Positions 26,106 through 38,159 of a DNA stretch of 64,000 nt are shown piece after piece. Every line of letters starts with the position of its first letter. The first letter of the stretch is position 1. The notes beneath the pieces were generated by a model that had not been told where the DNA came from, searched no databases, and saw nothing but the letters and a program-made list of their open reading frames with translations. The stretch is taken from positions 186,001 to 250,000 of the forward strand of contig WUJK01000014.1 in the NCBI GenBank assembly GCA_011317545.1. Direction: 5' to 3'. Made by a program: the position numbers and the translations under genes. This stretch comes from Coniella vitis. Lineage: Eukaryota; Ascomycota; Sordariomycetes; Diaporthales; Schizoparmaceae.

Positions 26106-29100
26106 ACCAGACAATTATGGATGTGCAGTCGAGGGGACGGTGGTAGCTGCTCGCAGGTCAAACGCACCGCGCGCGGGTGGAATGACGAGCAGATGGGCAA
26201 CGGATGCTGATAGAGGCACTTATTCAATGACTAGTCGCACAAAGACTGGGAATAACGCGACTGATATGTGTCTGGATAGTAGAGCTGCTCAGCCCCAGCT
26301 CTCCTCACTTCTTTCTTGTTTCGTGCCCAAAAGCAGACCAGCCTGGACCGAGACTAGCTTCAGCTGACGACGGCGGTTTTTAGGGGTTGCGGTGTAGCGA
26401 ACGGCCAGAGAGAAAGCCGGAGCTCTCGAATCGTCGGAACGCTGATGTCGGCAAGTGGTGTGAAGGTAGACAAGAACACCAATGCGCTTAGGCGGGAGCA
26501 AGAACCTAGGGACCGACTCGTCACGGTTGCGACAAGAGCAGTGCGCAACGGAGACTACACAGAGGGACAGTTGGTTAGCTGGGCAGTCGGTCAAGATGCG
26601 CAAACGTCGGCGGTGGAACGAGTTGATGAAAGTTGTTGTGTTAGATACTGGACAACGAAGCGCGCCCCAGATGTAGTGGGCTCGTTTGTCTAGTGTTGAC
26701 TCGTCGCGTAGCCTGTTGCTTCGAAGCTTTGATCTATGTGTTTTTTTTTTCTTTCTTGTTTTCTGCTTGTCTGTTCTTGCTTTCTTGGCTCCCTTCAATT
26801 TGGCAGTGGCGACAGCGACAGCGGCAAAGAAAAACAAACAGCGTAGTGGTTAACTAACCTTGAGCGATCCACGTCGGAAAGCGACGGGCAATGATGGCGA
26901 TGCTCAATGAACCAGCAAGGCCAATGGAGACATGGATGGGATGGAATGGGCCGCCTCGACGGAGGACAGGAGCGTCGGTGGTGGTGGGTGGCAGCGTTGG
27001 TAGTGGTGAGTTCGCGTCGCGAAGATTTGGCAGACAGATAGCCAAGCAGCCAAGTCAGTCAAATCCCCCAGCCAGTCGAGCAAGTCAGTCAACCCATCGG
27101 TCAGGCAGTCAGTAGGTTCTCAGTCAGTCCAAGATAGGAGAGCATGCATAGTGGTGGCAGGCGGCCCCTGGCCCTGGCTCGACGCTGGTTGGTTGGCGCT
27201 GGAGCTAGCGGGAAGCTGTTGCATCGTACATAGTAGCAGTGCTGGGCCAGCTTGGTTCCAGCCACGCACAGCGCATCCACAGCGCATCTCTGGCCAGCTG
27301 GGCGGCTGATGATTGGTTGGCAGTGGCTACCAGGGGCTGCATAGGCACTCTCAACGCCCACAGGCACCCATTGAGCCCAGTACGTTCCAGTAGACTTGCT
27401 AACAGTTTCTGCGTCTTTTCTTCTGTCTGCATCGGCACACGATCTTGATCCAAGGCAATACAGCAGCAACCAATGGATGGGGATGATGCATGCATGCTTG
27501 AACCCGGGTTCCCTTGTCATTGTGCTCTCTTGTTTCCTCGTCCACCCCCTTTTTCACGCCCGTCTCACCCGCCGTGGTCCTGGCGTGGCAGCACACAACC
27601 AGACGAAGGGTAGGCTAGCCTCGAAGAAAGGCGAGTGTTTTCTAGAAGGCATGCAGAAACTAACGGGTAGGGCCTGGGGACTCGAAAGGGTGTGCGAGGG
27701 TCTAGGCCGTGATACGAGAAGACCCCAAGTACCACAAGCTTCTCCGTTTCACAACCCCGTCGTTGCAGGCCCCGCGAGTGGACATTCCCTCGTCGTTGAC
27801 AATATACGTTCACGCGCCCTGCCAGACATGGAGAAAGCGCGTATGCAGTTACAGGCGCAACAAGGCAGAAAAGTCACCGCAGACGTACCGTACTTATTTG
27901 AGAGAGAAAAGAGAGAGACAGGGCTAGATTTGGACAAGCACCTTGGGGCGAGGACTTCGAGATGCTGCAAGCCTGCTTTTGGGCCACCCGGATATCTCAA
28001 TCGGGATGGCTGGATAGTCCAGATGTCGAGATATGTACGTATACTCTGGTTTTGGATCAGGATACGTGATGTTGTTATGGAGACGAAATATCCAGGCACA
28101 CCTGGAGCCTTGTTAGCAACCACCAACCACCAACCTGCAACCTGCAGAGAATCCAGGCTTCCTCTTAGCTCGCAGCACTAAATGTACTAATAGGATCAAT
28201 CTCATCTCGGTGGTTGCCGCTCTCGATTCATCTCCCGAGGCTGCACCATTTCGGGATAATCATGGCCCACTTGCGTGCTAGTATGCCTACTATGTAGATA
28301 GTATTTATTGCATGTGCCCAGCAGCAAGCAGGTCATGTCATCTTGTCAAGATACTATTTATAACGCGCCATGGAAGACACAAGGAAGAAGAGAGAACGGC
28401 AATCCTCCAGCCACAAAAGTGTAAATAATAAGTGAAGCAAATTCCAAGGCCTGCTTCTCGGGTCGACGGCGTGGCGAGTGGGTCTTCCCAACGATCCAAG
28501 CAGCGCCAAATTTAGAAGAAGACCAACAGACAAGCCCACCCCGGATGCAGCACTGGTCTGGTGTGGTGTGCCTTTGCCTGCTTTGGTTATGATTCCTGTG
28601 TCCGAATCATGCTGAGCGCCCGTTGGCTGCCAATACGGCTTGCGTGAGACTGGGCGGAGCGGCCGACTGCTGTCTGCGCCCTGAAGGTAAGCAGAAGGGA
28701 GACACAGGAGAAACGACAAGGAGAGAAGGAAAGAGGAGGGAAAAAAGGAAAGAAAAAACACCTGTGCTATGTACGATCCAACAACTCTGGTCTGGCTTCC
28801 AAGAGTCAGTGCGTGCATATGTGGGAGAGTGCCAAAGTGTGATGGAAACTACTGCTCCCAGACAAAACTACGTACAGTCGAAACAAGCAACGGCCTCCTG
28901 CATGACAAGCACACAGCAGTAGCGGCAGCAGAGCAGAACTATGAATCAACAGCACCGCATCGTCAGGGCCCTTGTCGACTGCTCCTGTGGCAGGACTCAC
29001 GGAGGCCTGGGAGGGTCCCTTGTTTCACGTCTCACCCTCTTCCCGCGTTCCTGCGCCCACTGTCCCCTGTCCCAATCTGCGCCCGTCTGCGCCCATCTGC

Positions 29101-29529
29101 GCCCGTCTTTGCTGCTTTGGGTAATGGCCTCTGCTCCTTTGGCATCCCGTTGTGTCATTTGCACGGGCCTTGTCCTCTCTTTTTCACTTTGCCCCATGAT
29201 CCCATCTTGGTGCTGCCTCGCTCTGCGAAATTACGAGGACGTCCAGATGATCCAGACTAAAAAGTCAAAGTATACATAGCAACCATGGCCCCTTTGAATT
29301 CTCTGGGTATCATCCAACTCGTCTTTGCTTTCTGATAATTCTCGCTCAATATCTTCCCAGGTTTATAACGAATACTCTGCTTCATCTGGACGTCCACTGC
29401 TGTACTTGGCGCATAACAACAACCATAACAATAACGACACACGAACAACAATCATAGACGCCTTGACCCTCTTCATTGTCAGCCCTTAAGCCACGTCTAC
29501 GGCTACCAACAAACATCAACACATCAAAT
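26106..29529. other. Divergent intergenic region, 3.4 kb
   Basis: No gene could be supported, though random frames up to 261 codons occur. Short direct repeats are present: several AGTCAGTC units at about 27050-27130 and a tandem TCTGCGCCCG/A unit at about 29085-29110. Copies of ACATAGTA/TACTATGT lie at 27228-27235 and 28288-28295. It should contain the promoters and leaders of the mannosyltransferase and the 29530 gene. Confidence 0.5.
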
Positions 29530-30141
29530 ATGGAGTGTATATCGCCCTCGCACGTCCCCATGATCGTGACTTCGGGCCCCGGTCAGGACTGGACCACGCA
29601 ACACATGCTCGGTGAACAGCTTCGCCTCGCATGCGCAAAGCAGCAAGTCGTCTCACCAACCCTGCCACACGCCACCGCAGTCCCCATGAAGACATGGGCA
29701 AACCGGCAGTCTAACGCTGGTCACCACACCATCCTCTACATTCCAGGCGCAAAACTGTGCCCACGCATCGAGAAGCCCCTGGCCTACAAGACACCCACCA
29801 AGCACACCAAATCGGCCAAGGAGTGGGAACAGCTGCTCAAGACGTCTTTGAGCGGCCTGCAAGGCCTATACACGAAGCTCGAGGAGCCCCCAGCACCAAA
29901 AGCTCAGCGTCTGGCTGATAAGCTGCCCAAACCTGACATGGCTGGCATGGACCGTGCCGAGATGGTTTCTCGCGCGCTCCAGGCTGCCATTGGCTGCGCC
30001 ACTCATCCAAGCCAACATGACCTTTTTGAGGGCGATTCGACTGGCACAGAATTCTCGTACAGTTCCGAAGACGCACCAGCAACGCCCGACACGGTTCGAA
30101 CAAGCGAGGATGTCGATGTCGACCCCAGACTGCTGGAATGA
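29530..30141 (+). CDS. Hypothetical protein, 203 aa
   Basis: Intronless frame from an ATG at 29530 to TGA at 30141. No domain was recognised. The N-terminal half has mixed hydrophobic content; the middle (KSAKEWEQLLKTSLSGLQGL) could form an amphipathic helix; the C-terminus is acidic and Ser/Thr-rich (SSEDAPATPDTVRTSEDVDV). No signal peptide or membrane segment is visible. The upstream in-frame extension to 29476 begins with TTG and is not used. Third-position GC preference and the clean open frame compared with its surroundings argue for a real gene. It converges with the DUF4604 gene. The function is unknown. Confidence 0.6.
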   Translation: MECISPSHVPMIVTSGPGQDWTTQHMLGEQLRLACAKQQVVSPTLPHATAVPMKTWANRQSNAGHHTILYIPGAKLCPRIEKPLAYKTPTKHTKSAKEWEQLLKTSLSGLQGLYTKLEEPPAPKAQRLADKLPKPDMAGMDRAEMVSRALQAAIGCATHPSQHDLFEGDSTGTEFSYSSEDAPATPDTVRTSEDVDVDPRLLE

Positions 30142-30781
30142 ATAGCATAGGGAAACGGTGGCAATGACGTTTTTTTTTTTTAAAAAAAAAAAAGAAAGAA
30201 AGAAAGAAAAAAACGGCTTCCACCGTGCCGCGCATTCTCATAAGGCGTCAAGGCTATAGTGTCGCAACGAGAGCCCATTAAAATCACCAAGCCTGTTGCC
30301 AAAGACAGACACACGACATCTCCATTCATGTCATCCCATTGGAACTTGGATGTTGAGAAGAACGTGTGCAGGGCGCAACACCAGCCACTAATCCTGAGCC
30401 GAGTCGCCGGGTTGGAACAGGATGATGGTGCTTTAGCCAAAGTGGTAGACGTGATCAGTCGCCATGAAAATTGGGCGTGGCGGAGCCGAAAACAGAGGCT
30501 GGACCGCAGATCGCAATCCGGCGGGCATGAATGGCTATGTCTGGGAAACAGAATTAGAATATACCCTCCCTCAAGAGAACCAATTCGAGTTTTCAATATA
30601 CCAATGTCCACACATTCCTTTCGAGAGTCTTCGCTATACCACGTAGATGCTTCAAGAAGCACTAATGGCGCAGGCACGAGAACCCTGCCGCCCTTGCATC
30701 TCTGGTAGCCGCTGTCATCTGCAGATGAGCTGCTTGTAAGAATCGATGCTTACTACGGTCTGCCTTGGGCCTGCCGACTTC

Positions 30782-31387
30782 TCAGGCCTCGTCATCGTCA
30801 CCAAAGCTCAACTTGATCTTCTTGGCCTTCTTTTTCCCCTTGGTCGCAGGCTTTGTCTTGTCACTATTTTTGGCATCGGTTATTTTGGTATCAGAAACTG
30901 CAACAGCACCAGTAGACGCGCGATGGTCTTTGGATTTGGCCTTTGAAGGATAGTCGTCTTCACCGTGTTGGTCCTCAGTATCGCCACCAATAACCCTGCC
31001 TGCCTTGCGCTTCTTGGATGCTCCAATGGCAGCAACGCCCTGTTTGTCCTTCTCGGCATCCTCGCTGACCGCTGCGCCATCTTGTGGGCTAGACTGGCCA
31101 TCTTTCTGCGCGTCATCTCCTTCGTCGGTCGCGCCCTCTCGCTTGCCAGTGACCGCGCCATCAGCGCCGACCTTGAGGCCCGCAACAACATTCCCGTCGT
31201 CATCGACAATCAATGGTGCATCTTCGGCCTCTTCACTCGCGGAACGCTTCTTGGCGGCTCGTCGGTGGGAGGCGAGGATCGGGTCGGGCGAGTCTGCGTT
31301 GGCAACGTGCTGGCCCTTGAGGCGGGCAAGGAAAGGCGGTAGGGATTGGTCGTAGTGGAGGTTCTTGCCAGTGATTTTTTGGGACAT
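30782..31387 (-). CDS. DUF4604 domain protein
   Basis: Intronless 201-aa protein. The N-terminus (MSQKITGKNLHYDQSLPPFL, then ARLKGQ) is the hallmark start of the fungal DUF4604 family. The rest is highly charged, alternating acidic and Lys-rich stretches, and ends with KGKKKAKKIKLSFGDDDEA. It looks intrinsically disordered and nuclear or nucleolar by composition; that location is inference. No catalytic motif is visible. The ATG at 31387 coincides with the start of the conserved motif, so the start is reliable. Confidence 0.85.
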   Translation of the reverse strand: MSQKITGKNLHYDQSLPPFLARLKGQHVANADSPDPILASHRRAAKKRSASEEAEDAPLIVDDDGNVVAGLKVGADGAVTGKREGATDEGDDAQKDGQSSPQDGAAVSEDAEKDKQGVAAIGASKKRKAGRVIGGDTEDQHGEDDYPSKAKSKDHRASTGAVAVSDTKITDAKNSDKTKPATKGKKKAKKIKLSFGDDDEA

Positions 31388-32334
31388 TTTGGTTGCTGTC
31401 TTTTCTGTCTGTTTGTCTTATCTCGAAATGAGGGAAGGTCAATCGGGGTGTGAGAATGTGCTCCAGAACCGGAGATTTTGTTTGGGTGGTATAAGATGCG
31501 ACGATCGCTAGCAGCTTCTGACAGTTACGTACATGGGTACCTAGGTACACCGGTACTGAGCTACTATGTACACAGGTACTTCGATAGGTACATACATAGT
31601 AGTAGTTCGCACGTGTTGCGGCAACCCTTTGGAGTCGTAGCTCTGCGCCCATTCCAAGGCTTTGTTGTGAGGTCAGAGATGAGCTGCCGCCAACACCACC
31701 AGAGCATCGTCAAACCTGGAAAGGCAATCTCATTGAACATTTTGGCGGAATAATGAACTCTCCGTTTCAAGGGTCCCTATGTACGCTTCCGGAAAACTCG
31801 GGAGTGTCCTGAGGTTGTTGTACTATGTGAATGGAGAGACATCTTGCTCAGCTGCGAGACTGTAATACTAACTACAGGCAAGTCATGTCAAGAGCGCCTG
31901 CCATGTCTCTCCAAAAAGGACTGAAACCGTCTTCGAAACTGTCTCGCGCCCAAAGTCTAGATCGACTTTCTCGACCTTGAGAGAACTTTACACGAAGACC
32001 TAACGCCAGACGATTACGTTGCTGTCCTGGGAGACAATAAGCTGAAGACGCAGCATGTTTTAGGCGTGGGCACCTTGATGATGACTATGTTACGATAGAA
32101 TAATTGATCCGTGTAGCTCACTAACGAATACACGACACGCTTATCTATCTTGCGTATGTTCATCGTACCTCGTAGAGGTGCCTAAAAAAAACGACAAGTC
32201 CACTCTGATTGCACCCAACCATGATATATCGCAGATATCAAAAAACGAAATCACTGTCAGACTGACTGCGCGGCAACGATACGCTCCTGTAATGTTCCTT
32301 TATCTAGTACCTTTGCGTAGCTCCTGCGCTCTGT
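31388..32334. other. Intergenic region with clustered GTAC-type motifs
   Basis: The interval 31530-31610 is dense in GGTACC/CTAGGTAC words and holds two motif copies (31562-31569, 31594-31601), just upstream of the DUF4604 gene. No ORF is supported. Confidence 0.5.
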
Positions 32335-33611
32335 TTATTTGGCACCGGGCGCATACAGAACTTCCTGGGGGTTGTAGTGATACTCAACCGTGCCGTGCCA
32401 GTAAGGAACCATGTCGACCTTGGATATCTTCCATGCCTCGTCCAGGCTCTGCACGACCTCCTCCGGCAGCGGGCCCTTTTCGATTTGGTCGAGATTGTCG
32501 GCCAGCTGGTCCTTTGAGCTGACGCCGATGATGATGCCGTCGTTACCGTCCTTGACCTTGAGCCCAGAGTGGTGCACAGCCCATCTCAACGCCGTCTCAA
32601 TCAGCGTCAAGCCGTGCTTCTCAGTCGCGTCCTCGATCACCTTCAGAGCATTGAAGGTGCTGTCACGATAGTATCTGAACGCACCCGTTCCATCCAGTCA
32701 GCAAGCCATATTCAGTGTCCCCAGAGCCATTGGCGAAGGTTAGCAAGTCGATCCAAACCCACTCACCTTCCACGGTACGCCTTGCCGCTCGCCGCAGCGT
32801 CGGAAAAGCGTCCTTCGCTGGGAACCATGTCTTTGGTCTTGATCTTGCCCGAAAACAGGCCGCCCGCAATGGGGTTGTAGACGACAATGTCGAGGCCGTG
32901 GCGGCGACACACGGGAATCAACTCGGTCTCGATGCCGCGGGTGATGGCATTGTACATGCCCTGGTACACCGTCGGCCTGACCCAGTTGTTGTACTTGGCA
33001 ATCATGCAGATCTCAGCTACTTCAAAGGAAGTGAAGTTGCTAATACCAAGGCGCACAAACTTGCCTTCCTTGTGCAACTTGTCGAGGGCGCCTAGCGTCT
33101 CGGCAAAGGGCGTGCCTCGATCCTATTCTCTGTTAGCGACGCTCGTTGTCGTGTGCATGTGGCCAGAGATGTGGGCTTACAGCACAGTGTAGGTAGAGCA
33201 GGTCGACGCAGTTGGTGCCCAACTCCTTCAGACTCAGCTCGACGCTTTCAATGACCTTGTCTGCGGCATTCTCGCCAGGCTGGTTCGGGTACTTGACCTT
33301 GGTGGCCAGAGTCAGGCCCCTTTCCTGCCAGCCAACCTCACGCGTCCAGGCTTCTTGCTTGCCGCCGACATAGACGCGAGCAGTGTCGACCTCGCTGTAG
33401 CCCCGCTGCTGGAAAAGGTCGAGCGTCTTGCCAAACTCCTCCTGGCTCGTGACGCGGGCACCTACATACAGTGGCTCGCCGGTCAGTGTGTTGCCATTGT
33501 GCTTGATGAGAAACGGACCAGAGGAGCAGCCACACCTGTGGATTCATCAGGTCCAAAGGTCATGAGACCCAGGATGACCCGGTGAGTGGGCGATGCGGCG
33601 ACAAGAGGCAT
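32335..33611 (-). CDS. Aldo-keto reductase, AKR7 (aflatoxin aldehyde reductase-like)
   Basis: NADPH-dependent carbonyl reductase of the AKR7-like group, probably cytosolic. Exons 33611-33536, 33461-33181, 33122-32767 and 32674-32335 close in frame to 350 aa. Conserved elements: start MPLVAASPTHRVILGLMTFG, EVDTARVY with the catalytic Asp and Tyr, the Lys in LATKVKYPN, the His in LYLHCADRGTP, the barrel strand YNPIAGGLFSGK, RGRYYRDSTFNALK, and the cofactor-binding tail GIIIGVSSKDQLADNL. Family members reduce aldehydes and dicarbonyls; the substrate here is not deducible. It lies head to head with an SDR gene about 0.9 kb away. Confidence 0.93.
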
Positions 33612-34508
33612 GGTGAAAGGGCGGCAACGTTTCGACTGCGGCTGGATTTACAGATAGCTTTCTTTGATCGAACGTGTGCAAGGACAGACTGGTTATGAAG
33701 CAAACAGCGCAGCTATGGAGAACAATCACTATCGCAAGAAAGACAGGAGCCTCGCGTCTAGGTTTATATGCAAGTACCAAGATGAGATGCCCGTCGGATT
33801 TAAGAGCTGATAGGCGGCGTCTTGAGGAGCGAGTGAAGCTCGCGTTATCGACGGTCGGAGCTACGTCAACACGGCAATAAGTACTAAGTAGCAATGGCGA
33901 CTTGCTGTAAGTGGAGTGGGTATCTGCGGCAGAAAGTCCAGATTGTTGATTGGATACGCTGTAACAGACTCGAGGAATTACTTGCATTACATCCTTCCAC
34001 TTGGGCTGTTTCGGGGCACTGGTTACGGGCTATAGGTGGGTGTATCAAGTAGTCATGTATATCATTAGCCATTCTTGGAAAAAGATCAAGTAGGTAAGAA
34101 AAGCACCGCTTCAGGAAACGAAAGCGCTAAGTAACCATCAAATTGGGCCTGCCTAGGTACTACTATGTATTCCTAAGCAAATAGCACTGAAGTGTTGCAG
34201 TCGCCGAATGCCCGCTTCCAAGCATCGCGCACATATGCAGAGTGATGTAGGTCCCGTGTTAGGTGTGGAAGTCATCTCCTGCCTTTACTTATGGGCTAAA
34301 AATTGTTCAAGTCGCAGAGAGAGAGAGAGAGAGAGAGATCTGGCGGCTACAGTAACCCACACACTCGTAGCTAGAAACCGCCCCCCCCCCCCGCCCCTTC
34401 ACAAATTTAAAATAGGCACCGTTTTGTCCTTTTTGATAATCGAAACTTGCATCGCTCCGCTACAATTTGCTATTTCTTAATCCTTTTCCTGGAATTGCCC
34501 AGCGCAAG
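33612..34508. other. Divergent promoter region between AKR7-like and SDR genes
   Basis: It contains an (AG)n run at 34316-34338, a run of 12 C at 34381-34392, and a TACTATGT motif at 34161-34168. The leader of the SDR gene begins somewhere after the C run. No ORF is supported. Confidence 0.6.
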
Positions 34509-35549
34509 ATGGTCCTACTACTATCTGCCTCTCCCCGTGAGAGCCTCGTGCAGCTCGCCATCTATTCCGCCGGCATCCTCACCAGTCTCAACATCTTGTC
34601 GCGAGCTCTGTCTTTTATATCCATATATCTCAAGCCCTCCCAACTCGATCGCTACTTGCATGAGACGGATGGAAAGCCGGCATGGGCTTTAGTCACGGGC
34701 GCAACAGATGGCATTGGTAAGCAAATGGTACGCGAACTCGCCGCCGTGGGCTTCAACGTCGTCATCCACGGTCGCAATCCCACCAAGCTGGCTGCCGTGC
34801 GTGAGGAGCTTGCCAGGGACTTTCCTGCTTGCCACGTCAGGTCCGTCATTGCAGATGGCACTGCCCTAGCATGTGGTGGCTGTGCCTCGTCCACGAAGGT
34901 CGGCAGCGACCAGGACAGCCAAAAGGCTCCTGTTGACTTTGATGCTATTGCCGAGTCACTGGCAGATCTCAATCTCACAGTGCTCATCAACAACGCCGGG
35001 AGCGGCAACGTTGAGTCGCCCGTTTACCAGTATCTACAGGACATGGCAGCCTCGAAGCTGACCCGCACACACAACCTCAACGCGCTCTTCCCCATCACCT
35101 TGACCTCCAAGCTGCTGCCCCAGCTCATGCGCAACACCCCCTGCCTCGTCCTCAACATAGGCTCCCTCGCCGAGACCGGCATGCCCATGCTCGCCGCCTA
35201 CTCTCCCGCCAAAGCCTACCTAAGCAAGGCCACCGAAGTGCTGGCGCGTGAGATAGCAATGCAAGGCCGGTCTGACGATGTAGAGATCCTCATGGTGCGG
35301 CCCGGCGAGGTGTGCGGGACCGTATACAACAAGAACACGCCCTCGCTGTTCGAGCCTGACGCGAAGACGATGGCCAAGGCAATCCTGGCGCGAATTGGTT
35401 GCGGGCGCGTGGTCGTGGATGGCTATTTGCCACATGCGCTGCAGAGTGTCGCTCTGAGTCTCACGCCAGGCTTTGTGCGCGACAGAGCGCTGAGAGATGT
35501 CATTCAGACGAGATGGGAATTGGACCAGAAAATGCTAAAGGAGCTGTGA
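34509..35549 (+). CDS. SDR, very-long-chain 3-ketoacyl-CoA reductase-like
   Basis: Intronless 346-aa short-chain dehydrogenase. A hydrophobic N-terminal segment (about residues 14-42) could anchor it in the ER membrane, as in KAR/HSD17B12 proteins. The Rossmann motif TGATDGIG is at 63-70, NNAG at 161-164, catalytic Ser at 219, and YSPAK with Tyr231 and Lys235. There is a Ser/Gly/Cys-rich insertion at about 119-140 between beta strands. Family members reduce 3-ketoacyl-CoA during fatty-acid elongation, and related ones act on steroids. Because most ascomycetes carry a separate housekeeping copy, this may be a paralogue with another substrate. The start is the ATG at 34509; the longer frame begins with TTG. 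Confidence 0.88.
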   Translation: MVLLLSASPRESLVQLAIYSAGILTSLNILSRALSFISIYLKPSQLDRYLHETDGKPAWALVTGATDGIGKQMVRELAAVGFNVVIHGRNPTKLAAVREELARDFPACHVRSVIADGTALACGGCASSTKVGSDQDSQKAPVDFDAIAESLADLNLTVLINNAGSGNVESPVYQYLQDMAASKLTRTHNLNALFPITLTSKLLPQLMRNTPCLVLNIGSLAETGMPMLAAYSPAKAYLSKATEVLAREIAMQGRSDDVEILMVRPGEVCGTVYNKNTPSLFEPDAKTMAKAILARIGCGRVVVDGYLPHALQSVALSLTPGFVRDRALRDVIQTRWELDQKMLKEL

Positions 35550-36080
35550 GAGAGATGAAGTCAAAGACGCCGGTTCATGCAGCGAGCGAACCTGATAGTG
35601 AACTTACCTGGCCACAGCACTGTGCGACTCATTCTACGTTGATGCAGTTATGTGGGAGGCAGCGACACACGCGCTCTTCAAAAGTTTTTTTGCCTATAGT
35701 TAGCACTCAATTCGCAACCATCTTGAACGAGACAGATATGGTGTGGGACGGGGCCACGAGACGCTTCAGATACACCAGGCTTCAAACTGCAGTCACACCT
35801 CACGTCCACCTCTGCTTGGACAATCGATTTCGATACCACCTCCCCAACGCCGCGTTCTCTGCAGACCGTACAATAGTTTGGACAAAAATAAAGAACTTCT
35901 ATGCAGCTGCCGCAGTCTAATCTACAACGGCCATGCCAAACCGCCGCCTTTCTCTTTTGCTTCCTGTAGATTTTTTGCACTCGTCTGATTATCCATCATT
36001 CTCGAAAGGAAACCCTTTCCTTCATTGTACAACACGCGGATATCTGCGAACCTCAAAAAACCCTCGCACTATTGCCGAAT
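35550..36080. other. Convergent intergenic region
   Basis: It separates the 3' ends of the SDR gene and the cytochrome oxidase subunit gene. No feature was recognised. Confidence 0.5.
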
Positions 36081-37088
36081 TTACCAGTACTCAGGCTTGA
36101 CAAAGTTGCTGAAGTTCTTGGGCTCCTCGTAGCCGTGGTGGTCGTGGCCGTGGTGGTCGTCGTGGCCCTGGGGACCAACGTACTCCATCTTGTAAACGTT
36201 GCCGCACTCGGGGCAGCGCTCAACAGGACGCTCACGCGAGATCTAGTTTTCAACATTAGTATCCGAGGCAAACACACGCAAAAGCGGACTTCAAATCCCA
36301 ACGTACGGTCAGCCAGATGACGTTGTGGGAGTCAACGGGGAAGCCAGTGCAACCGGCGTACTGCTCGTCACCGGCAGAGCGGACGAGGATAGGGTCCTGC
36401 ATAGTTCCCTTCCGCGAAGCATCGAGGGGACGCATATCGAAGACATCGACACCCTCCATCTTTCCGAGAATCTCGAGACGCTCGAGACCAGTGGACTGCT
36501 CCAGGTCGGTGGGGACGGTACCGGGCTTGGCACCGGGTCCGACTAGGTCATCGATGGTCTTGATGTCTGCCATGACTGTCAGCCTCCATGTCTCGATCGA
36601 ATAGACTCTCCAGCCCTCTGTCTCTAGTCATAGCCGCTCCTCCACTTCTCGACAGACAGACGAGGCTTGTCGGAGCCATTGCCTAGTTTGCCAATACAGC
36701 CAGCCAAAAGTCGTGTAGGGTCGGGAAGTGCGTACCGGAAAGCTTCTGTACGGGCTGTGTCTCGGTCTTGGCCGGGGTAGCATTTCCTGCAGAAAAGACT
36801 ACGTCAGCGCTTGTCGTTTTGGAAAGCAGTCTTCGTATGGTGTCGCTGATGCTGATGTCGCCGTGATGGTGATAGCAATGGCAGCAGCCTGGCGAAACCA
36901 CAGCCACTCCATTGCCTAATTACGCAAATGGACAAGATAATTGCCAATTGGTTCCGCTATAGGCCAGCCGAACGTATAGTGTCGTAGGCAGACTCACGGC
37001 GGATCATGGAGGTCGCAAAGGAGCGGCGCAGAGCGGGCGCGACAGCGGCCCGTCGGGCGACGGTGACGGCAGAGCGTTGCAGGAACAT
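36081..37088 (-). CDS. COX4: Cytochrome c oxidase subunit Vb (yeast COX4 orthologue)
   Basis: Nuclear-encoded zinc-binding subunit of mitochondrial complex IV. Four exons, 37088-36998, 36786-36736, 36566-36307 and 36242-36081, close in frame to 187 aa. The first ~30 residues (MFLQRSAVTVARRAAVAPAL, then RRSFATSMIRR) are a textbook mitochondrial presequence. The mature part has LERLEILGKMEGVDVFDMRP and the zinc site, with ligands in GCTGFPVDSH (Cys and His) and RCPECG (two Cys), the Cys-His-Cys-Cys pattern of fungal homologues. The tail is His-rich and ends FVKPEYW. Intron 2 separates the presequence region from the mature body. Identification is confident; the symbol follows yeast nomenclature. 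Confidence 0.95.
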
Positions 37089-38159
37089 GGCGGTCGGCAA
37101 GGAAACAAGGGCCCAGGCTGGTCAGGAGAAAGGCGTGGATGGGCGTGTGCGAATTATCGTCGTCGGTGGAGTGGAGAGGTCCCTTTGAGATCGGGTTGCT
37201 GGTGCACTGGTGCGGGAGTCGAGGGATTTGGCCATGGGCTGATTTGCTTGACTGATGATTTGCCGTTGCTCGTCACAGCTCCCGGCAGCTCCAGTTTTCC
37301 AAGCACGGGCCACCCGGCCTCGAACCACGTGATGACCTCGGCATTAACCACCCCATTCATCCGTTCTTGCATCCTCAACTGCTCTGCCCCTTCTATAAAT
37401 GTTTGGCAAGGTAAGGAACACACCTTTGATCACGACAAGGAAACTCCGAGCACCCAAGTCACCACGGTTGGAGGGCCCAGTCGGGTATCTACCAACTTAC
37501 AATGCTTCCAGTGCGAGTTTGACTCGACATGTTGAAGTCACGACAACTTTCTAGAGCACCGCTAGCATTCTGCTGTTCTGTAGGGATTTTTTTCCTATGC
37601 TTCTGATTGTACCGAGTATTCCGGCTTGAACACAGGTCACCTGAGTTAGCTACAATATCAAAGCAGCGTATTGCATTGAAGTTGATATTTCTTTCTAAAT
37701 GGGAGAAGGATTGATTCTTCTTTCATGATAAAGGACAAGCAGATACGTGGCAACACTAAAGATAATTTTTCGACGTCCAGGTACCGATCGCTCGACTCGG
37801 TATTGAATGTGCTTGCAAGTTTGCTACCTTGACGGTCTCAATCAGCAAGGTTTCTTAGGACGTCGCAGGCGTGCCCAAGACTCGTCAAGAAAGAGTCTCT
37901 CAGAACCCGAACTCCGAGAGCTTCCGAAAATTTGACATGGTCAGTCGCGTTAGCTCTATTGCTAATACTGCACGACACGTAATACCCAGTATACAGTTGT
38001 TTTCGATGCCAGTCCAGGTAATTTGGGCAAAACAAGCGTACCTCAAAGGGTGCGTCGTCGAATCCCCACTATCTGTGAACCTGACTGGCTGACGGCTTTC
38101 TCCCAACATCTCCGCCAAGATGACCACGCTGTTGCCAAGAAGAAAAAAAGGCCCGCCAG
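37089..38159. other. Intergenic; promoter of the COX subunit gene
   Basis: No ORF is supported. The region upstream of the ATG at 37088 carries the promoter; no specific site could be assigned with confidence. Confidence 0.5.

Noticed and set aside
27396..28181. 261-codon plus-strand frame
   Set aside because: Irregular composition, no motifs, no splice partners; surrounding DNA looks intergenic.
31295..31387. Possible longer N-terminus for the DUF4604 protein
   Set aside because: The conserved family motif begins exactly at the ATG at 31387.
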